A stretch of 64,000 nucleotides of DNA from Chroogloeocystis siderophila 5.2 s.c.1 (GCF_001904655.1 NZ_MRCC01000008.1:62001-126000), one strand, 5' to 3'. Shown: positions 1 to 9,450, counted from the first letter of the stretch. Program-made: numbers and translations. Notes: generated from the sequence alone by a model not told the origin.

Positions 1-1
1 A

Positions 2-934
2 GGAACCTTATTATTTCAAGATTTTTGCCAAGAATTAATTCGTCGTTGGTCATTGCAACAACACATTGTCGCTGCTAAAGTGGTTCGCATTGAACCGATT
101 AAACCAAACTTGCGATCGCGCTTTCGCCTCTGGTTAGACAACTTGGATCACTCAATTGTGGCACGACGCGTCATTCTCGCGACAGGTAGCGGTACGCCGC
201 AAATTCCCGCTTGGGTGCAAAAAATCGCATCACCCTACCCGCAAGACAGACTTTGCCATTCGCGTCATGTCGATTTGCGTCATTTACAACTACACGGAGA
301 AAATATACTCATTGTCGGCGGTGGATTAACCAGCGGACACCTAGCTTTAGGCGCGATCGCTCGTGGTGCTAAAGTCATACTGATGTCACGCCGCAATCTG
401 CAAGAAAAACTCTTCGATGCCGATCCTGGTTGGCTAGGACCAAAATACCTCAAAAACTTTTGGGCAGAACCGGATTGGGAAACCCGCGCCGAAACGATTC
501 AAAACGCCAGAAACGGCGGTTCTTTAACACCCGCGATTATGCTACAACTGCGCCGTGCCCAGCGCCGGCAAAATATCAAAATAATGGAGAAATGTCAAGT
601 ATTATCTGCAACATGGCATAAGGCGTGGCAGATTATTTGTGACGATGGCAGTAAACACGAGTGCGATCGCATTTGGCTTGCCACAGGAACCAAAATCGAC
701 ATCACCTCTGAACCTTTACTCACAGAAATCATCGAACATTATCCGATTTCCACCGCCAAAGGTTTACCAGTCCTCGATCCGCACTTACGCTGGGCGGGTT
801 GCGAATTATTCATCACTGGTGGACTCGCCGCGCTCCAAATTGGACCTGTAGCCCGTAATTTATCCGGTGCTAGAATGGCAAGCGAAAGAATTATCCCCGC
901 GCTGTGGAAACCTAGTCTTGCTTTTTCTTATTGA
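2..934 (+). CDS. FAD/NAD(P)-binding oxidoreductase, 5' part outside window
   Basis: The reading frame is open from the window edge, so the N-terminus with the first FAD-binding glycine motif lies upstream; the first ATG-like codon inside the window (TTG at 53) is not a convincing start. Visible are a VILATGS motif, a second Rossmann fold (VGGGLTSGHLALG) that would bind NAD(P)H, and a late LATGT motif. This layout fits flavin monooxygenases related to lysine/ornithine N-hydroxylases or pyridine nucleotide-disulfide oxidoreductases. The substrate cannot be told. The next gene starts almost 300 bases later, so it is probably the last gene of its unit. Confidence 0.7.
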   Translation, partial: GTLLFQDFCQELIRRWSLQQHIVAAKVVRIEPIKPNLRSRFRLWLDNLDHSIVARRVILATGSGTPQIPAWVQKIASPYPQDRLCHSRHVDLRHLQLHGENILIVGGGLTSGHLALGAIARGAKVILMSRRNLQEKLFDADPGWLGPKYLKNFWAEPDWETRAETIQNARNGGSLTPAIMLQLRRAQRRQNIKIMEKCQVLSATWHKAWQIICDDGSKHECDRIWLATGTKIDITSEPLLTEIIEHYPISTAKGLPVLDPHLRWAGCELFITGGLAALQIGPVARNLSGARMASERIIPALWKPSLAFSY

Positions 935-965
935 AGCTTAGCGAATTTAGTTGCGGCTTTACAAC

Positions 966-1050
966 CTAAGTCCACCTGCGTGGGCTAACTCTAATTTAAA
1001 CAAACCCATGAAAATGGGTTTTGTCTATGTTGTCGCGGTTTCAACCGCCA
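966..1050. repeat. Dispersed palindromic repeat, family A copy 1
   Basis: The stretch holds AAGTCCACCTGCGTGGGCTAA (968-988, of which about 20 bases recur at 15460), a perfect hairpin AAACCCAT/ATGGGTTT (1002-1009 with 1014-1021) and a second palindrome GCGGTT/AACCGC (1035-1048). Related pieces occur at 15460-15480 and 22512-22551. This looks like a non-coding repeat family spread between cyanobacterial genes. Confidence 0.55.
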
Positions 1051-1221
1051 GACAATCTACATAAATTTCTTTCAAAATAAATTTGTATATTAATTTCATA
1101 AGTAGGATAACCACGTATACCATCAGAGGTGGATAATAATTATGCAGCCTACTCGCGAAATATTTGATTGATGTTTACTCTTGAACCAGCCAAGTGTCCT
1201 CCGAGGGCAGAAATTGGACAA

Positions 1222-1923
1222 ATGAGCCGCATCTTAGTTGTAGAGGACGAAGAGTTAATCCGCGAAATGCTAGTTCTCACGCTAGAGGCTGAAGGTTATA
1301 TGGTCGCAACTGCGGCTGATGGCAGAACAGCGTTATCTATGCTACCAACTTCCGAGGCAACTCAAGGCGAAGTACCTTATGACTTGCTGATTTTAGACTT
1401 AATGTTACCGCAAGTGAACGGTTTAGACGTCTGTCGCCTGCTCCGCCATCAAGGAAATCAAATCCCTATCCTCATTCTGAGTGCAAAAGGTAGCGAGACA
1501 GATCGCGTTTTAGGTTTAGAAGTAGGAGCCGACGACTATCTCACCAAACCTTTTAGTATGCGCGAACTTGTTGCTCGTTGTCGTGCTTTGTTGCGTCGCC
1601 AGCGCTTCAATAGCTTACCGCAATTACCGCTACTTCAGTTTAAAGATGTCACGCTTTACTCGCAAGAATGTCGCGTCACGGTACGCGGTGAAGAAGCAAG
1701 TCTTTCTCCTAAAGAATTTCGTTTACTCGAACTATTCATGACCTACCCCCGCCGCGTTTGGTCGCGCGAACAATTACTCGATCAAGTCTGGGGCGCAGAT
1801 TTTATTGGAGACAGCAAAACCGTCGATGTTCACATCCGTTGGCTACGCGAAAAATTAGAAAAAGATCCCAGCCATCCTGAATATATCATCACCGTACGCG
1901 GCTTCGGCTACCGCTTCGGGTAG
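1222..1923 (+). CDS. sphR: Phosphate response regulator SphR (PhoB-like, OmpR family)
   Basis: Two-domain response regulator. The receiver domain shows the acidic pair E8/D9, phospho-acceptor D59 (LLILDLML) and the LTKPF lysine loop, numbered from the ATG at 1222. A winged-helix DNA-binding domain follows, ending in TVRGFGYRFG. I prefer the ATG at 1222, which gives the canonical start of the receiver domain; an in-frame TTG at 1168 and ATG at 1171 would add an 18-residue extension. A histidine kinase and a PhoU-like gene follow, which is the basis for calling it the phosphate regulator rather than another OmpR-family member. A candidate target box lies upstream of phoD at 24651. Confidence 0.85.
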   Translation: MSRILVVEDEELIREMLVLTLEAEGYMVATAADGRTALSMLPTSEATQGEVPYDLLILDLMLPQVNGLDVCRLLRHQGNQIPILILSAKGSETDRVLGLEVGADDYLTKPFSMRELVARCRALLRRQRFNSLPQLPLLQFKDVTLYSQECRVTVRGEEASLSPKEFRLLELFMTYPRRVWSREQLLDQVWGADFIGDSKTVDVHIRWLREKLEKDPSHPEYIITVRGFGYRFG

Positions 1924-2008
1924 GAATAGTAACTTTTAGTAATAGCTTCTCAATCTGATCCCTTCCTAGCCAAAATAGATAAGCTAGTAGCTAATAGCTT
2001 ACAAGTTC

Positions 2009-3307
2009 GTGACTTTAATAGCGTTGTTAGAATTCTTATTGGGACTAGCGATAGGACTTGGGATTTGGTTATGGCAATATACCCAATTCCAAAAAAGATT
2101 GCGGCAAGTATTACACAGGCTTCCTTCAGAAGCAACAGAAATTTCGTTACCTTCTATCAATTTACTACAGCGGGCAATTCTCAAGCAAAAAGAACACAAC
2201 GCCGAGTTACAAGCAAAAATTGACTTGAGCAAATATCTCTTAGAAGTTGCACCCATAGGTTACATAGAAGTCGATGAAGAAAATCAATTGCTATGCTGTA
2301 ATCCCCAAGCACAGCAGTTATTAAACATTCAAAAGTGGAACCCAAGACAAGTGAGGCTGCTTCTAGAACTTGTGCGATCATATGAATTGGATTATTTAAT
2401 TGAACTAACCCGCGATCAGCAACAGCCACAAGTCAAAGAATGGGTATTTCATCCAACTTCCACAAATGCAGTATCCCCCGGCGAAGCCCAATCCCGCACG
2501 TTACGAGCTTTTGGTTATTCGTTACCAGAAGGAAGAGTCGGTGTTTTTATTGAAAATCGCCAACCTTTAGTAGAACTCGCGCAATCCCGCGATCGCACAC
2601 TTTCAGATTTAGCCCACGAATTAAAAACACCCCTCACCTCAATTCGTCTTGTCGCCGAAACTTTGCACGATCAGTTACAGCCACCACTTCAACGTTGGGC
2701 GGCGCGTATTCTTCCGGAAATTGATCGCCTAATCAACTTAGTTCAAGACTGGTTAGAACTTAATCAACTCGAAGCCAACAGTAAGTTAAATCGCCAACGC
2801 GTCGAACTGCGATCGCTCATCAGCGCTGTGTGGGAAACGCTCGAACCTTTGGCGAAAAATAAACAGATGCAATTGAGTTATTCTGGACCTGAAGCCGTAT
2901 GGCTCAACGCTGATGAATCGCGACTTTTTCGCTTGTTCTTGAATTTATTTGATAACAGCATCAAATACAGCCCTCCCCAAGGAAAAGTTGAAGTCAAGCT
3001 CAGTCTCAGTATGCTCGCAGCCGAGCAAGTACAAATTGATATTATTGATTCTGGTCCAGGCTTTCCTAGCACCGATTTACCTCACGTGTTCGATCGACTC
3101 TACCGAGGCGATCCCTCGCGCACGCGCCAAGAAACGTTCACGCATCCCAGTTGTCCTGTAAGTACAGGTTGTGGTTTGGGTTTGGCGATCGCTCGACAGA
3201 TTGTTTTAGCGCACGGCGGAACAATCAAAGCAATGAATCATCCGCAAACTGGTGGCGCTTGGTTGCAAGTTCTGCTACCAGAGGTATTAGCGAATCCTCA
3301 AAATTAG
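2009..3307 (+). CDS. sphS: Phosphate sensor histidine kinase SphS (PhoR-like)
   Basis: A 432-residue sensor kinase starting at GTG. One N-terminal hydrophobic segment (about residues 4-23) is the probable membrane anchor. A PAS-like region (about 75-185, with PIGYIEVDEENQLL) follows. The dimerisation helix carries the phosphorylated His203 in LAHELKTPLTS. The ATPase domain has an N box (LFDNSIKYSP), DSGPGF and GCGLGLAIA. It lies 85 bases after sphR and 44 bases before the PhoU-like gene, so the three probably form one operon. Cyanobacterial SphS proteins share the anchor plus PAS layout; signalling would run from the kinase to SphR. Confidence 0.85.
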   Translation: MTLIALLEFLLGLAIGLGIWLWQYTQFQKRLRQVLHRLPSEATEISLPSINLLQRAILKQKEHNAELQAKIDLSKYLLEVAPIGYIEVDEENQLLCCNPQAQQLLNIQKWNPRQVRLLLELVRSYELDYLIELTRDQQQPQVKEWVFHPTSTNAVSPGEAQSRTLRAFGYSLPEGRVGVFIENRQPLVELAQSRDRTLSDLAHELKTPLTSIRLVAETLHDQLQPPLQRWAARILPEIDRLINLVQDWLELNQLEANSKLNRQRVELRSLISAVWETLEPLAKNKQMQLSYSGPEAVWLNADESRLFRLFLNLFDNSIKYSPPQGKVEVKLSLSMLAAEQVQIDIIDSGPGFPSTDLPHVFDRLYRGDPSRTRQETFTHPSCPVSTGCGLGLAIARQIVLAHGGTIKAMNHPQTGGAWLQVLLPEVLANPQN

Positions 3308-3360
3308 CACTAACATTAGGACAATACTAACTAATGACTTGAGCGCAAACATTGCGAAGC

Positions 3361-4020
3361 GTGAATGTTAATTCTAATTCGGAGCGTCGCCACTTTGAAC
3401 GTCGTCTCAAAAGCTTAGAGCGTGACGTTCTACGCATGGGGGCTTTAGTTGAAAATTCCTTTAGGCTGAGTCATCAAGCATTGTTTGCACGTGACTTAGA
3501 AGTCGCGAGAGAACTACCCCGCCTCGATAAACAAATTGATCGCTTTTATAAACAAATCGAGTTAGAGTGTGCAGCTTTACTTACTTCAGAATCCCCTGTA
3601 GCACAAGATCTACGTCTACTGAGTGCTTTCATGCAACTCGTCCGCGACTTAGAGCGTATCGGTGACTATGCTAAAGATTTAGCCGAAATCGCCATCAAGC
3701 TTTTTCCTTATCCTCCGCATCGCTGTGTTCCTCAAATCGAAGCGATGTCATACCACGCGCAAGCAATGCTCGCGACTAGTTTAGTTGCGCTTGCCGATCT
3801 CGACGCCGATGCTGGAAAAACAGTCAAGCAACTTGATGACTTTGTAGACGATGCCTACGAAACACTCTACCAAACTTTAGCAACCGAACGCGATATTAAA
3901 GGCGTTGTCGAACCAATTTTGTTGTTAGTACTTGTCATTCGCCACTTAGAACGCATGGCAGATCATGCAACTAATATTGGTCAAAGAGTGGCATACATTG
4001 TCACTGGACATCGATCATAG
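3361..4020 (+). CDS. phoU: PhoU-family phosphate signalling protein
   Basis: About 219 residues, the usual PhoU length, with two helical PhoU repeats: MGALVENSFRLSHQALFARD in the first and related helices after residue 110, ending RHLERMADHATNIGQRVAYIV. The D/E-rich motifs on these helices are the metal-binding positions of the family. PhoU represses the phosphate kinase when phosphate is plentiful (family knowledge). The start could be GTG at 3361 or TTG at 3352; neither has a strong ribosome site. No Pst transporter is present in the window, so its other usual partner lies elsewhere. Confidence 0.85.
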   Translation: MNVNSNSERRHFERRLKSLERDVLRMGALVENSFRLSHQALFARDLEVARELPRLDKQIDRFYKQIELECAALLTSESPVAQDLRLLSAFMQLVRDLERIGDYAKDLAEIAIKLFPYPPHRCVPQIEAMSYHAQAMLATSLVALADLDADAGKTVKQLDDFVDDAYETLYQTLATERDIKGVVEPILLLVLVIRHLERMADHATNIGQRVAYIVTGHRS

Positions 4021-4406
4021 TACAGCTTTATGTCGAAATTTTTGTGAGTTATCCAGCGCGATTCACCCACCGCTCTAATCTTTAACAAAGGCTTACCTAT
4101 TCTTAAACTTGTCATTTTAAGATCATCATTAAAACTATAACAAAAGCCTCATTTCAGGCTAGTTCAACATGATTATAGTTACACTTAAGCTTATAAATGA
4201 TGGATCTCAAGTGTGACAAGGTGTGGTATTTTTGCCTGTCAACAAAACGATTAACAACTATATCAAAAGAACATTTGGTAATCATTACCCAAAATATCTA
4301 AATTGATTTAAATATGCAGCCTATGGAGAACGAAATTTACCACAATATGAGTGAAGAGTAATAAATAATAGCCACATCCACAAAACAAAAAACGGTTAAA
4401 CCAAAT
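4021..4406. other. AT-rich intergenic region with Pho-box-like repeats
   Basis: No gene is seen in these 386 bases. On the + strand three 8-base units start exactly 11 bases apart at 4081, 4092 and 4103 (TTTAACAA, CTTACCTA, TTAAACTT). Each matches 7 of 8 positions of the cyanobacterial Pho consensus YTTAAYYW. The next gene begins about 300 bases downstream, so the target, if any, is unclear. Confidence 0.35.
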
Positions 4407-4973
4407 ATGACTATCTCCGCTCCAAACCCACCCTTACCTTCTCCAATTAGTCAGCGTATATTTAGCCGTAAAGAACTTATTCCACCTCGTCAAGATCTGT
4501 TGTGGAAAATAGAACGTGGCGCTGTACGTACCTTTACTTGGAGCGAACAAGGCACCTTAATTACACTGGGATATTGGGGAACTGACGATGTCGTTGGTTA
4601 TCCGCTTTCGCGCATTAATCCCTACCAAATCGAGTGCTTAACAAGTGTCGAGATGAGTCTTTTGCCCGCGGGATTATGGCACCAAGCAGTAGATTCGATG
4701 TTACTACACATCCAACAATCTGAAGAACTTCTTAGTATAGTACATCGCAAACCAGTGTCTATGCGATTGTGGCACTTTTTAATCTGGCTATCAGAGAAGT
4801 TCGGTCGCGAAGTCGAGCAAGGGCGGTTAATTGATTTAGCAATCACGCATCAAGAAATCGCTGAAGTTATCAATACAACACGCGTTTCCGTAACTCGATT
4901 GTTACAGCAATTCGAGGAAGAAGGAATGTTGCTTCGTCATCAACGGCGATTAATTCTCTGCTTAATCAAGTAG
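4407..4973 (+). CDS. Crp/Fnr-family transcriptional regulator
   Basis: A 188-residue protein with an N-terminal cyclic-nucleotide-binding-like beta barrel (about residues 20-105, GTLITLGYWGTDDVVGYPL) and a C-terminal helix-turn-helix (ITHQEIAEVINTTRVSVTRLL, about 147-167). The recognition helix resembles that of NtcA and other cyanobacterial Crp relatives, but the barrel is short and lacks a recognisable cAMP-binding RxS cassette, so the ligand is unknown. It lies alone between the Pho genes and the porin gene, and its targets cannot be inferred from position. Confidence 0.75.
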   Translation: MTISAPNPPLPSPISQRIFSRKELIPPRQDLLWKIERGAVRTFTWSEQGTLITLGYWGTDDVVGYPLSRINPYQIECLTSVEMSLLPAGLWHQAVDSMLLHIQQSEELLSIVHRKPVSMRLWHFLIWLSEKFGREVEQGRLIDLAITHQEIAEVINTTRVSVTRLLQQFEEEGMLLRHQRRLILCLIK

Positions 4974-5018
4974 TCAACTCATTAAATTAAAAAAATCATG
5001 AAATCAGAGTTTTTACTA

Positions 5019-5049
5019 TTGATTTTTGCGTGATATAAACTTGTATAAT
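5019..5049 (+). promoter_or_regulatory. Candidate sigma-70-type promoter of the porin gene
   Basis: TTGATT at 5019-5024 and a consensus TATAAT at 5044-5049 are 19 bases apart, about 70 bases before the porin ATG at 5120. The spacing is slightly long, so this is moderate evidence. Confidence 0.4.
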
Positions 5050-5119
5050 CTACATGGTGCAGCAGATACACCTACAAGTTTAAATTTGTCTGTAACACAT
5101 TGGTGTGAGTGAGAAAACT

Positions 5120-6835
5120 ATGACGAAATTTTTCTGGAATGCTTTGAAGCTAAGTCCAGTGATTCTAGGAGCACTGCTTCTAAGTAATCGCGCTCAAGCG
5201 GCTGAAACTCCTGCGGCTGCCGATTTAGTTGTTGCGACTACAGCTACAACAAGTCAAATTGCGGCGGTTGAACCAGCTACTGAAAGCATCATGGTTCCGA
5301 CCAGCAATGCAGCAACACCAACCGTTGCTAGCGAAATCAAAATTGCCGACAATCGCGTAGCGCCAAGTTTGGTGAGCCAAGCCCCCGCAAGTAACTCGCT
5401 AGCGCAAGTGACATCAGTCTCGCAGTTGTCAGACGTCCAGCCTACCGACTGGGCATTTCAAGCTTTACAGTCACTTGTTGAACGCTACGGCTGTATTGCA
5501 GGTTATCCAGACGGTACATATCGTGGTAATCGTGCCTTAACCCGCTACGAGTTTGCCGCTGGTTTAAACGCGTGTTTAGACCGTGTCAACGAGTTGATTG
5601 CAACAGCAACCGCAGACCAAGTTACCAGAGAAGACTTAGCAACCCTCCAGCGCTTGCAAGAAGAATTTGCAGCAGAAATTGCTACCCTACGCGGTCGAGT
5701 TGATGCGCTAGAAGCACAAACCGCCGAACTTGAAGCAAATCAATTCTCAACCACAACCGTACTCAACGGCGAAGTGATCATTTCCGCATCTGACGTATTT
5801 GGTGACGCAGCTGTAGGAGGAGCCGACTTAGAATACAATACGGTTGCTGGGGCACGCGCGCGGTTAAACTTTGACACGAGCTTTGGCGGTCGGGATTTAT
5901 TAAGAACTCGTCTGCAAGCTGGAAACATCGACAATAACGCTGGCGAGACGGGTACAGTCATGACCCGCTTGGGCTATGACATCACCACCGATAACAATGT
6001 GGAAATCGACGACTTGTTCTATCGTTTCCCTGTTGGTGACGCAGCATTAGTTCAACTTAGTGCTAATGCAGGACTAGATACTGGGCTATTCACTTTCAAC
6101 CCTGCTTTTGACAGTAGTGGTCGCGGTTCAATCTCGCGTTACGGTCAGCGTAGCTCGATCTACCGCACAAGTGGTAGTGGTGCTGGATTATCCGTCATCC
6201 TTAACCCACAAGGACCTTTCACCGTTTCGGGAGCGTTTATAGCGCCTACAGCAAATACTCCTGACGCAGGAACTGGAGTTTTTGAAGGTGCTTACACCGC
6301 CTTAGGTCAAGTTGCTTTCCGGCTCAGCGATACTTTCACAATCGGTGCGACTTATGCTCGTAGTTATCAAAATACTGCTAGCGGAATTAATCTGTTCGGC
6401 TCTACAGGTAGTGCGAATGCGAATGCACCGTTTGGCAACGTTGCGACCGAAGCTAACCACTACGGCGTACAAGCGAGTTTACAACTTGGTACAACCTTGA
6501 ACCTCTCAGGTTGGGCAGGTTACTCAACTGCTGATGCTTTAGTAGGACCTGCTGCTGATGCTGATATATTCTATTGGGCGGCTTCATTAGCACTACAAGA
6601 CTTCGGAAGAGAAGGCAATCAGCTGGGTGTCGTTTTTGGTCAACCACCGCGAGTGACAGAAAGCACTATTGCTACAGATCCCGATATTTCCTACCACTTG
6701 GAAGGATTCTATCGTCTACAGCTTACCGAAAACGTTTCGATCACTCCAGGCGTGTTAGTGATCTTTAATCCAGAACACAATAATGCTAACGACACGATTT
6801 ATGTAGGCACACTTCGTACTACATTCTCGTTCTAA
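5120..6835 (+). CDS. SLH-domain outer-membrane porin (iron-uptake porin/OprB type)
   Basis: About 571 residues from the ATG at 5120; a GTG at 5105 would add five residues before the signal peptide and is less likely. A signal peptide (LSPVILGALLLSNRAQA) leads into a low-complexity Ala/Thr/Val linker. An SLH domain follows (DVQPTDWAFQALQSLVERYG ... NRALTRYEF, about residues 105-160), then a coiled coil (LATLQRLQEEFAAEIATLRG) and a long beta-barrel rich in alternating hydrophobic strands, ending in the terminal Phe typical of outer-membrane proteins. Family members anchor to peptidoglycan-linked polymers through SLH and let ions or small solutes through. Several cyanobacterial members are linked to iron uptake; the actual solute here is unknown. 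Confidence 0.9.
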   Translation: MTKFFWNALKLSPVILGALLLSNRAQAAETPAAADLVVATTATTSQIAAVEPATESIMVPTSNAATPTVASEIKIADNRVAPSLVSQAPASNSLAQVTSVSQLSDVQPTDWAFQALQSLVERYGCIAGYPDGTYRGNRALTRYEFAAGLNACLDRVNELIATATADQVTREDLATLQRLQEEFAAEIATLRGRVDALEAQTAELEANQFSTTTVLNGEVIISASDVFGDAAVGGADLEYNTVAGARARLNFDTSFGGRDLLRTRLQAGNIDNNAGETGTVMTRLGYDITTDNNVEIDDLFYRFPVGDAALVQLSANAGLDTGLFTFNPAFDSSGRGSISRYGQRSSIYRTSGSGAGLSVILNPQGPFTVSGAFIAPTANTPDAGTGVFEGAYTALGQVAFRLSDTFTIGATYARSYQNTASGINLFGSTGSANANAPFGNVATEANHYGVQASLQLGTTLNLSGWAGYSTADALVGPAADADIFYWAASLALQDFGREGNQLGVVFGQPPRVTESTIATDPDISYHLEGFYRLQLTENVSITPGVLVIFNPEHNNANDTIYVGTLRTTFSF

Positions 6836-6865
6836 AGTAATTACTAGGATTATTTAGCTGAATTT

Positions 6866-6905
6866 TTGGGGCGAACAAAGTAGTGATCGCCCCAATTCTT
6901 TTTTT
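6866..6905 (+). terminator. Rho-independent terminator after the porin gene
   Basis: A 9-base stem TTGGGGCGA (6866-6874) pairs with TCGCCCCAA (6887-6895), followed by TTCTTTTTTT. It lies 30 bases after the porin stop and has a T run only on the + strand side. Confidence 0.85.
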
Positions 6906-6908
6906 CTG

Positions 6909-7166
6909 CTAAGTCGATTGCTGTTCAGATGAAGAAAACTCTGAGGGTGGGCGATCGCTACTCCAAGCCCACCATACACAACCACAACGACACTGATAAA
7001 ACTCTTGCCACTTACGGCGATAATTATCGGTCATTACCGGCGATCGCCGATTTAGCCAAACATTTTCCGCATCTCGACTCGAAGCACGACAAGTAGGACA
7101 GCAAAATTCATACGCGTGAATTGCCTTATGAGTCCACTCAGGAGGAACAGGCGCAAACGCATCCAT
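6909..7166 (-). CDS. Small zinc-ribbon-like protein, unknown function
   Basis: An 85-residue protein with two Cys clusters, CCPTC (about residues 23-27) and CRCGC (about 59-63), separated by about 35 residues. This is the spacing of a small zinc ribbon. The tryptophan-rich tail (VWWAWSSDRPPSEF) gives it a distinctive profile. It ends just after the terminator of the opposite-strand porin gene. I do not recognise a characterised family; a nucleic-acid or protein-binding role is only a guess from the ribbon. Confidence 0.6.
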   Translation of the reverse strand: MDAFAPVPPEWTHKAIHAYEFCCPTCRASSRDAENVWLNRRSPVMTDNYRRKWQEFYQCRCGCVWWAWSSDRPPSEFSSSEQQST

Positions 7167-7378
7167 TCAGGAATCCTTTCTGAAGAGGTTGGAGGTCGGA
7201 AATCGGAAATTAGGGAAGCAAATGCATCCACACCGAAATCCTCATTTCAAGTGTTCATTATCTATAGTAAGTGGGTGAAAATAAATATAGCGTGAAAGCT
7301 GGTAATTGGTAGTTGCAAAGAATACCTCTTCTCCACTCTCAATTGTCTTATTGTCGTATTATTGCTGAACTAAAATCA

Positions 7379-7981
7379 ATGGAGCCAGCTATTGAAATTC
7401 GCCGTCTTGTAGAGATCATGCCTGCTTCTGGTCGCATGATGACTAAAATTGTGAATAAACCAGAGCAAGCAACCGTAATTAATAGCCCGTTTCCTCTACC
7501 TTGGAATCAACAACGGCTGATATATATTAACTTTGACTTATGGCGTCGTCTTTCGCAGCCGCAAAGAGATCTGCTGTTGTTACGCACCGTATCATGGCTT
7601 TTGCGAATCAAGTGGTTAAAGCCAGATATTTATCAAGGTGTGGCGATCGCAGGGCTAATCGGCGCAACAATCGAATTAGTGCAGCAAGATGCTGTAGGAG
7701 TTTTAGTTGCAGGAGGTTTGAGTGTGATCGCCATTAATCGCATTTGGCGTAATAATCGCAGTACGCAACTCGAAATCGCAGCCGATGAAGCCGCGATTCA
7801 AATTGCCCAAAGGCGCAACTACATCGAAGCCGAAGCCGCCGAGTATTTATTATCTGCAATCGAAAGCGTCGCCAAACTCGAAAAGCGTCCTAGCTTAACC
7901 TTTGTTGAACTGATTCGTTGCCAAAATTTACGCGCGATCGCGGGTTTATCTGCTGTAAGTGTTCCTGAATCACTTCAGTAA
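7379..7981 (+). CDS. DUF3318-type membrane protein
   Basis: About 200 residues from the ATG at 7379 (MEPAIEIRRLVEIMPASGRM), the likely family start; an upstream TTG at 7313 would add 22 poorly structured residues. Two adjacent hydrophobic stretches (IYQGVAIAGLIGATIELV and AVGVLVAGGLSVIAI) suggest a hairpin of two membrane helices. They are followed by an amphipathic, Ala/Glu-rich cytoplasmic tail (EIAADEAAIQIAQRR). The family is found in cyanobacteria and has no known function. Confidence 0.7.
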   Translation: MEPAIEIRRLVEIMPASGRMMTKIVNKPEQATVINSPFPLPWNQQRLIYINFDLWRRLSQPQRDLLLLRTVSWLLRIKWLKPDIYQGVAIAGLIGATIELVQQDAVGVLVAGGLSVIAINRIWRNNRSTQLEIAADEAAIQIAQRRNYIEAEAAEYLLSAIESVAKLEKRPSLTFVELIRCQNLRAIAGLSAVSVPESLQ

Positions 7982-8123
7982 AAGTGTTCTTTTAAAGTCT
8001 CTCTAGCTTTGGGCTACGTTAGAGGAAATCAGGAATAATCATCTATTCACAGGGCTAGGGGGCAAATCATTCGCTCATCAGCAACGCCCAAATCAATTAA
8101 CTGTTTGAACAATAACCGCTAGA

Positions 8124-8648
8124 ATGCAAAAGTATTTTTCCAGCATGGCTTTGAGCTTGCTTATTGCAAGTGGAACTGTTAGCTGTCATGCTGCCTCGAT
8201 TGCTCACAAAATTATACCCACACAAATGTCACGCGTACCAACACCTGCTTCCAGTTCTCATACAGCTTTGGAACAATCAATTCATCGACAAATCAATGAG
8301 TATCGGCGATCGCGCAATTTATCACCACTCACGCTTGATTCGCGCATTAGCGCCCAAGCATTAGCCCACAGCCAAGCAATGGCAAGTGGTAAAGTGTCTT
8401 TTAGTCACGATGGTTTCGATCAACGCTTTCAAATTATCCGCCGTACAATACCCTATCGCGCAGCTGCTGAAAACGTTGCGTTTAACCAAGACTATAGTAA
8501 TCCAGATGTGCAAGCTGTCCAAGGTTGGATTAAAAGCCCTCGTCATCGCGTTAACATCGAAGGTCAATATGACTTAACAGGTATCGGTATTAGTCGCAAC
8601 GCTAACGGTGAATATTACTTCACCCAAATCTTTATCCGCAGCCGCTAA
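8124..8648 (+). CDS. Secreted CAP/SCP-domain protein
   Basis: 174 residues with an N-terminal export signal (MALSLLIASGTVSCHA) that may also be a weak lipobox around Cys21. The CAP domain runs from about residue 48 to the end (LEQSIHRQINEYRRSRNLSPL). It keeps the cavity residues of the fold: His in SFSHDGF, Glu in AAENVAF and His in SPRHRVNI. It ends with the typical YFTQIFI strand. Bacterial CAP proteins are extracytoplasmic; their activity is generally unknown. Confidence 0.8.
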   Translation: MQKYFSSMALSLLIASGTVSCHAASIAHKIIPTQMSRVPTPASSSHTALEQSIHRQINEYRRSRNLSPLTLDSRISAQALAHSQAMASGKVSFSHDGFDQRFQIIRRTIPYRAAAENVAFNQDYSNPDVQAVQGWIKSPRHRVNIEGQYDLTGIGISRNANGEYYFTQIFIRSR

Positions 8649-8690
8649 TATCAAAATCAATCATTCTTAAGTATACCCTGACCCCTCCTT

Positions 8691-9320
8691 ATGGAATTAA
8701 CCGATTTTCAAGTTTGCGATCGCGATATTGACGACGAAATCTTAACACAGTATCTGAATGCGGAAGCGATCGCCGTAGATACTGAGACAATGGGTTTACT
8801 ACCTTGGCGCGATCGCTTGTGTCTTGTGCAACTGTGCGATCCGCAAGGGCGCGTTACGGCGATTCGGATTGCCAAAGGACAAGAATCTGCGCCAAACTTA
8901 CAAAAGCTAATGGAAGCAAGTCACATCCTTAAAGTATTTCACTTTGCACGGTTTGATATTGCAACCTTAAGATATCATCTCGACATTCAAGTATTACCCA
9001 TATTTTGCACTAAAATTGCCAGTAAACTAGCCCGCACCTACACAAATCGACACGGGCTAAAAGATTTAATTCAAGAACTCGAACAGGTTGAACTTGATAA
9101 AAGCGCCCAAAGTTCTGATTGGGGAAACGCTGCATCTTTAAGCGATCAACAACTCCGTTACGCCGCAAACGATGTTCGTTATTTGCTTTCTGCACAGCAA
9201 AAACTTGTTGCTATGCTCGAACGTGAAGATCGATTAGAGTTAGCACAGGCCTGCTTTGAGTGTTTGCCGACAATTGTCACGCTTGATTTATTACAATTCA
9301 AAGATATTTTTGAACATTAG
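8691..9320 (+). CDS. Ribonuclease D-type 3'-5' exonuclease
   Basis: A 209-residue DEDDy exonuclease domain. It shows Asp/Glu of motif I (AVDTETMGL), motif II (FHFARFDIATL), and motif III with Tyr and Asp in LRYAANDVRYLL. It is shorter than E. coli RNase D because the C-terminal HRDC domains are absent, as in many cyanobacterial versions. A role in stable RNA 3'-end trimming is likely from the family. It starts 42 bases after the CAP gene and may be cotranscribed. Confidence 0.85.
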   Translation: MELTDFQVCDRDIDDEILTQYLNAEAIAVDTETMGLLPWRDRLCLVQLCDPQGRVTAIRIAKGQESAPNLQKLMEASHILKVFHFARFDIATLRYHLDIQVLPIFCTKIASKLARTYTNRHGLKDLIQELEQVELDKSAQSSDWGNAASLSDQQLRYAANDVRYLLSAQQKLVAMLEREDRLELAQACFECLPTIVTLDLLQFKDIFEH

Positions 9321-9450
9321 TTAAGTAGGTGAGTAGCGGGTAATAGGTAACAGAGAGTTATGAACGTTGAGTGTTGAGCTATAACTTTGCTGTAATTAAC
9401 GAAGTTAATTGATACTCTAAGCGTGCAAAAACTTCTCACGGTAGAATTCA

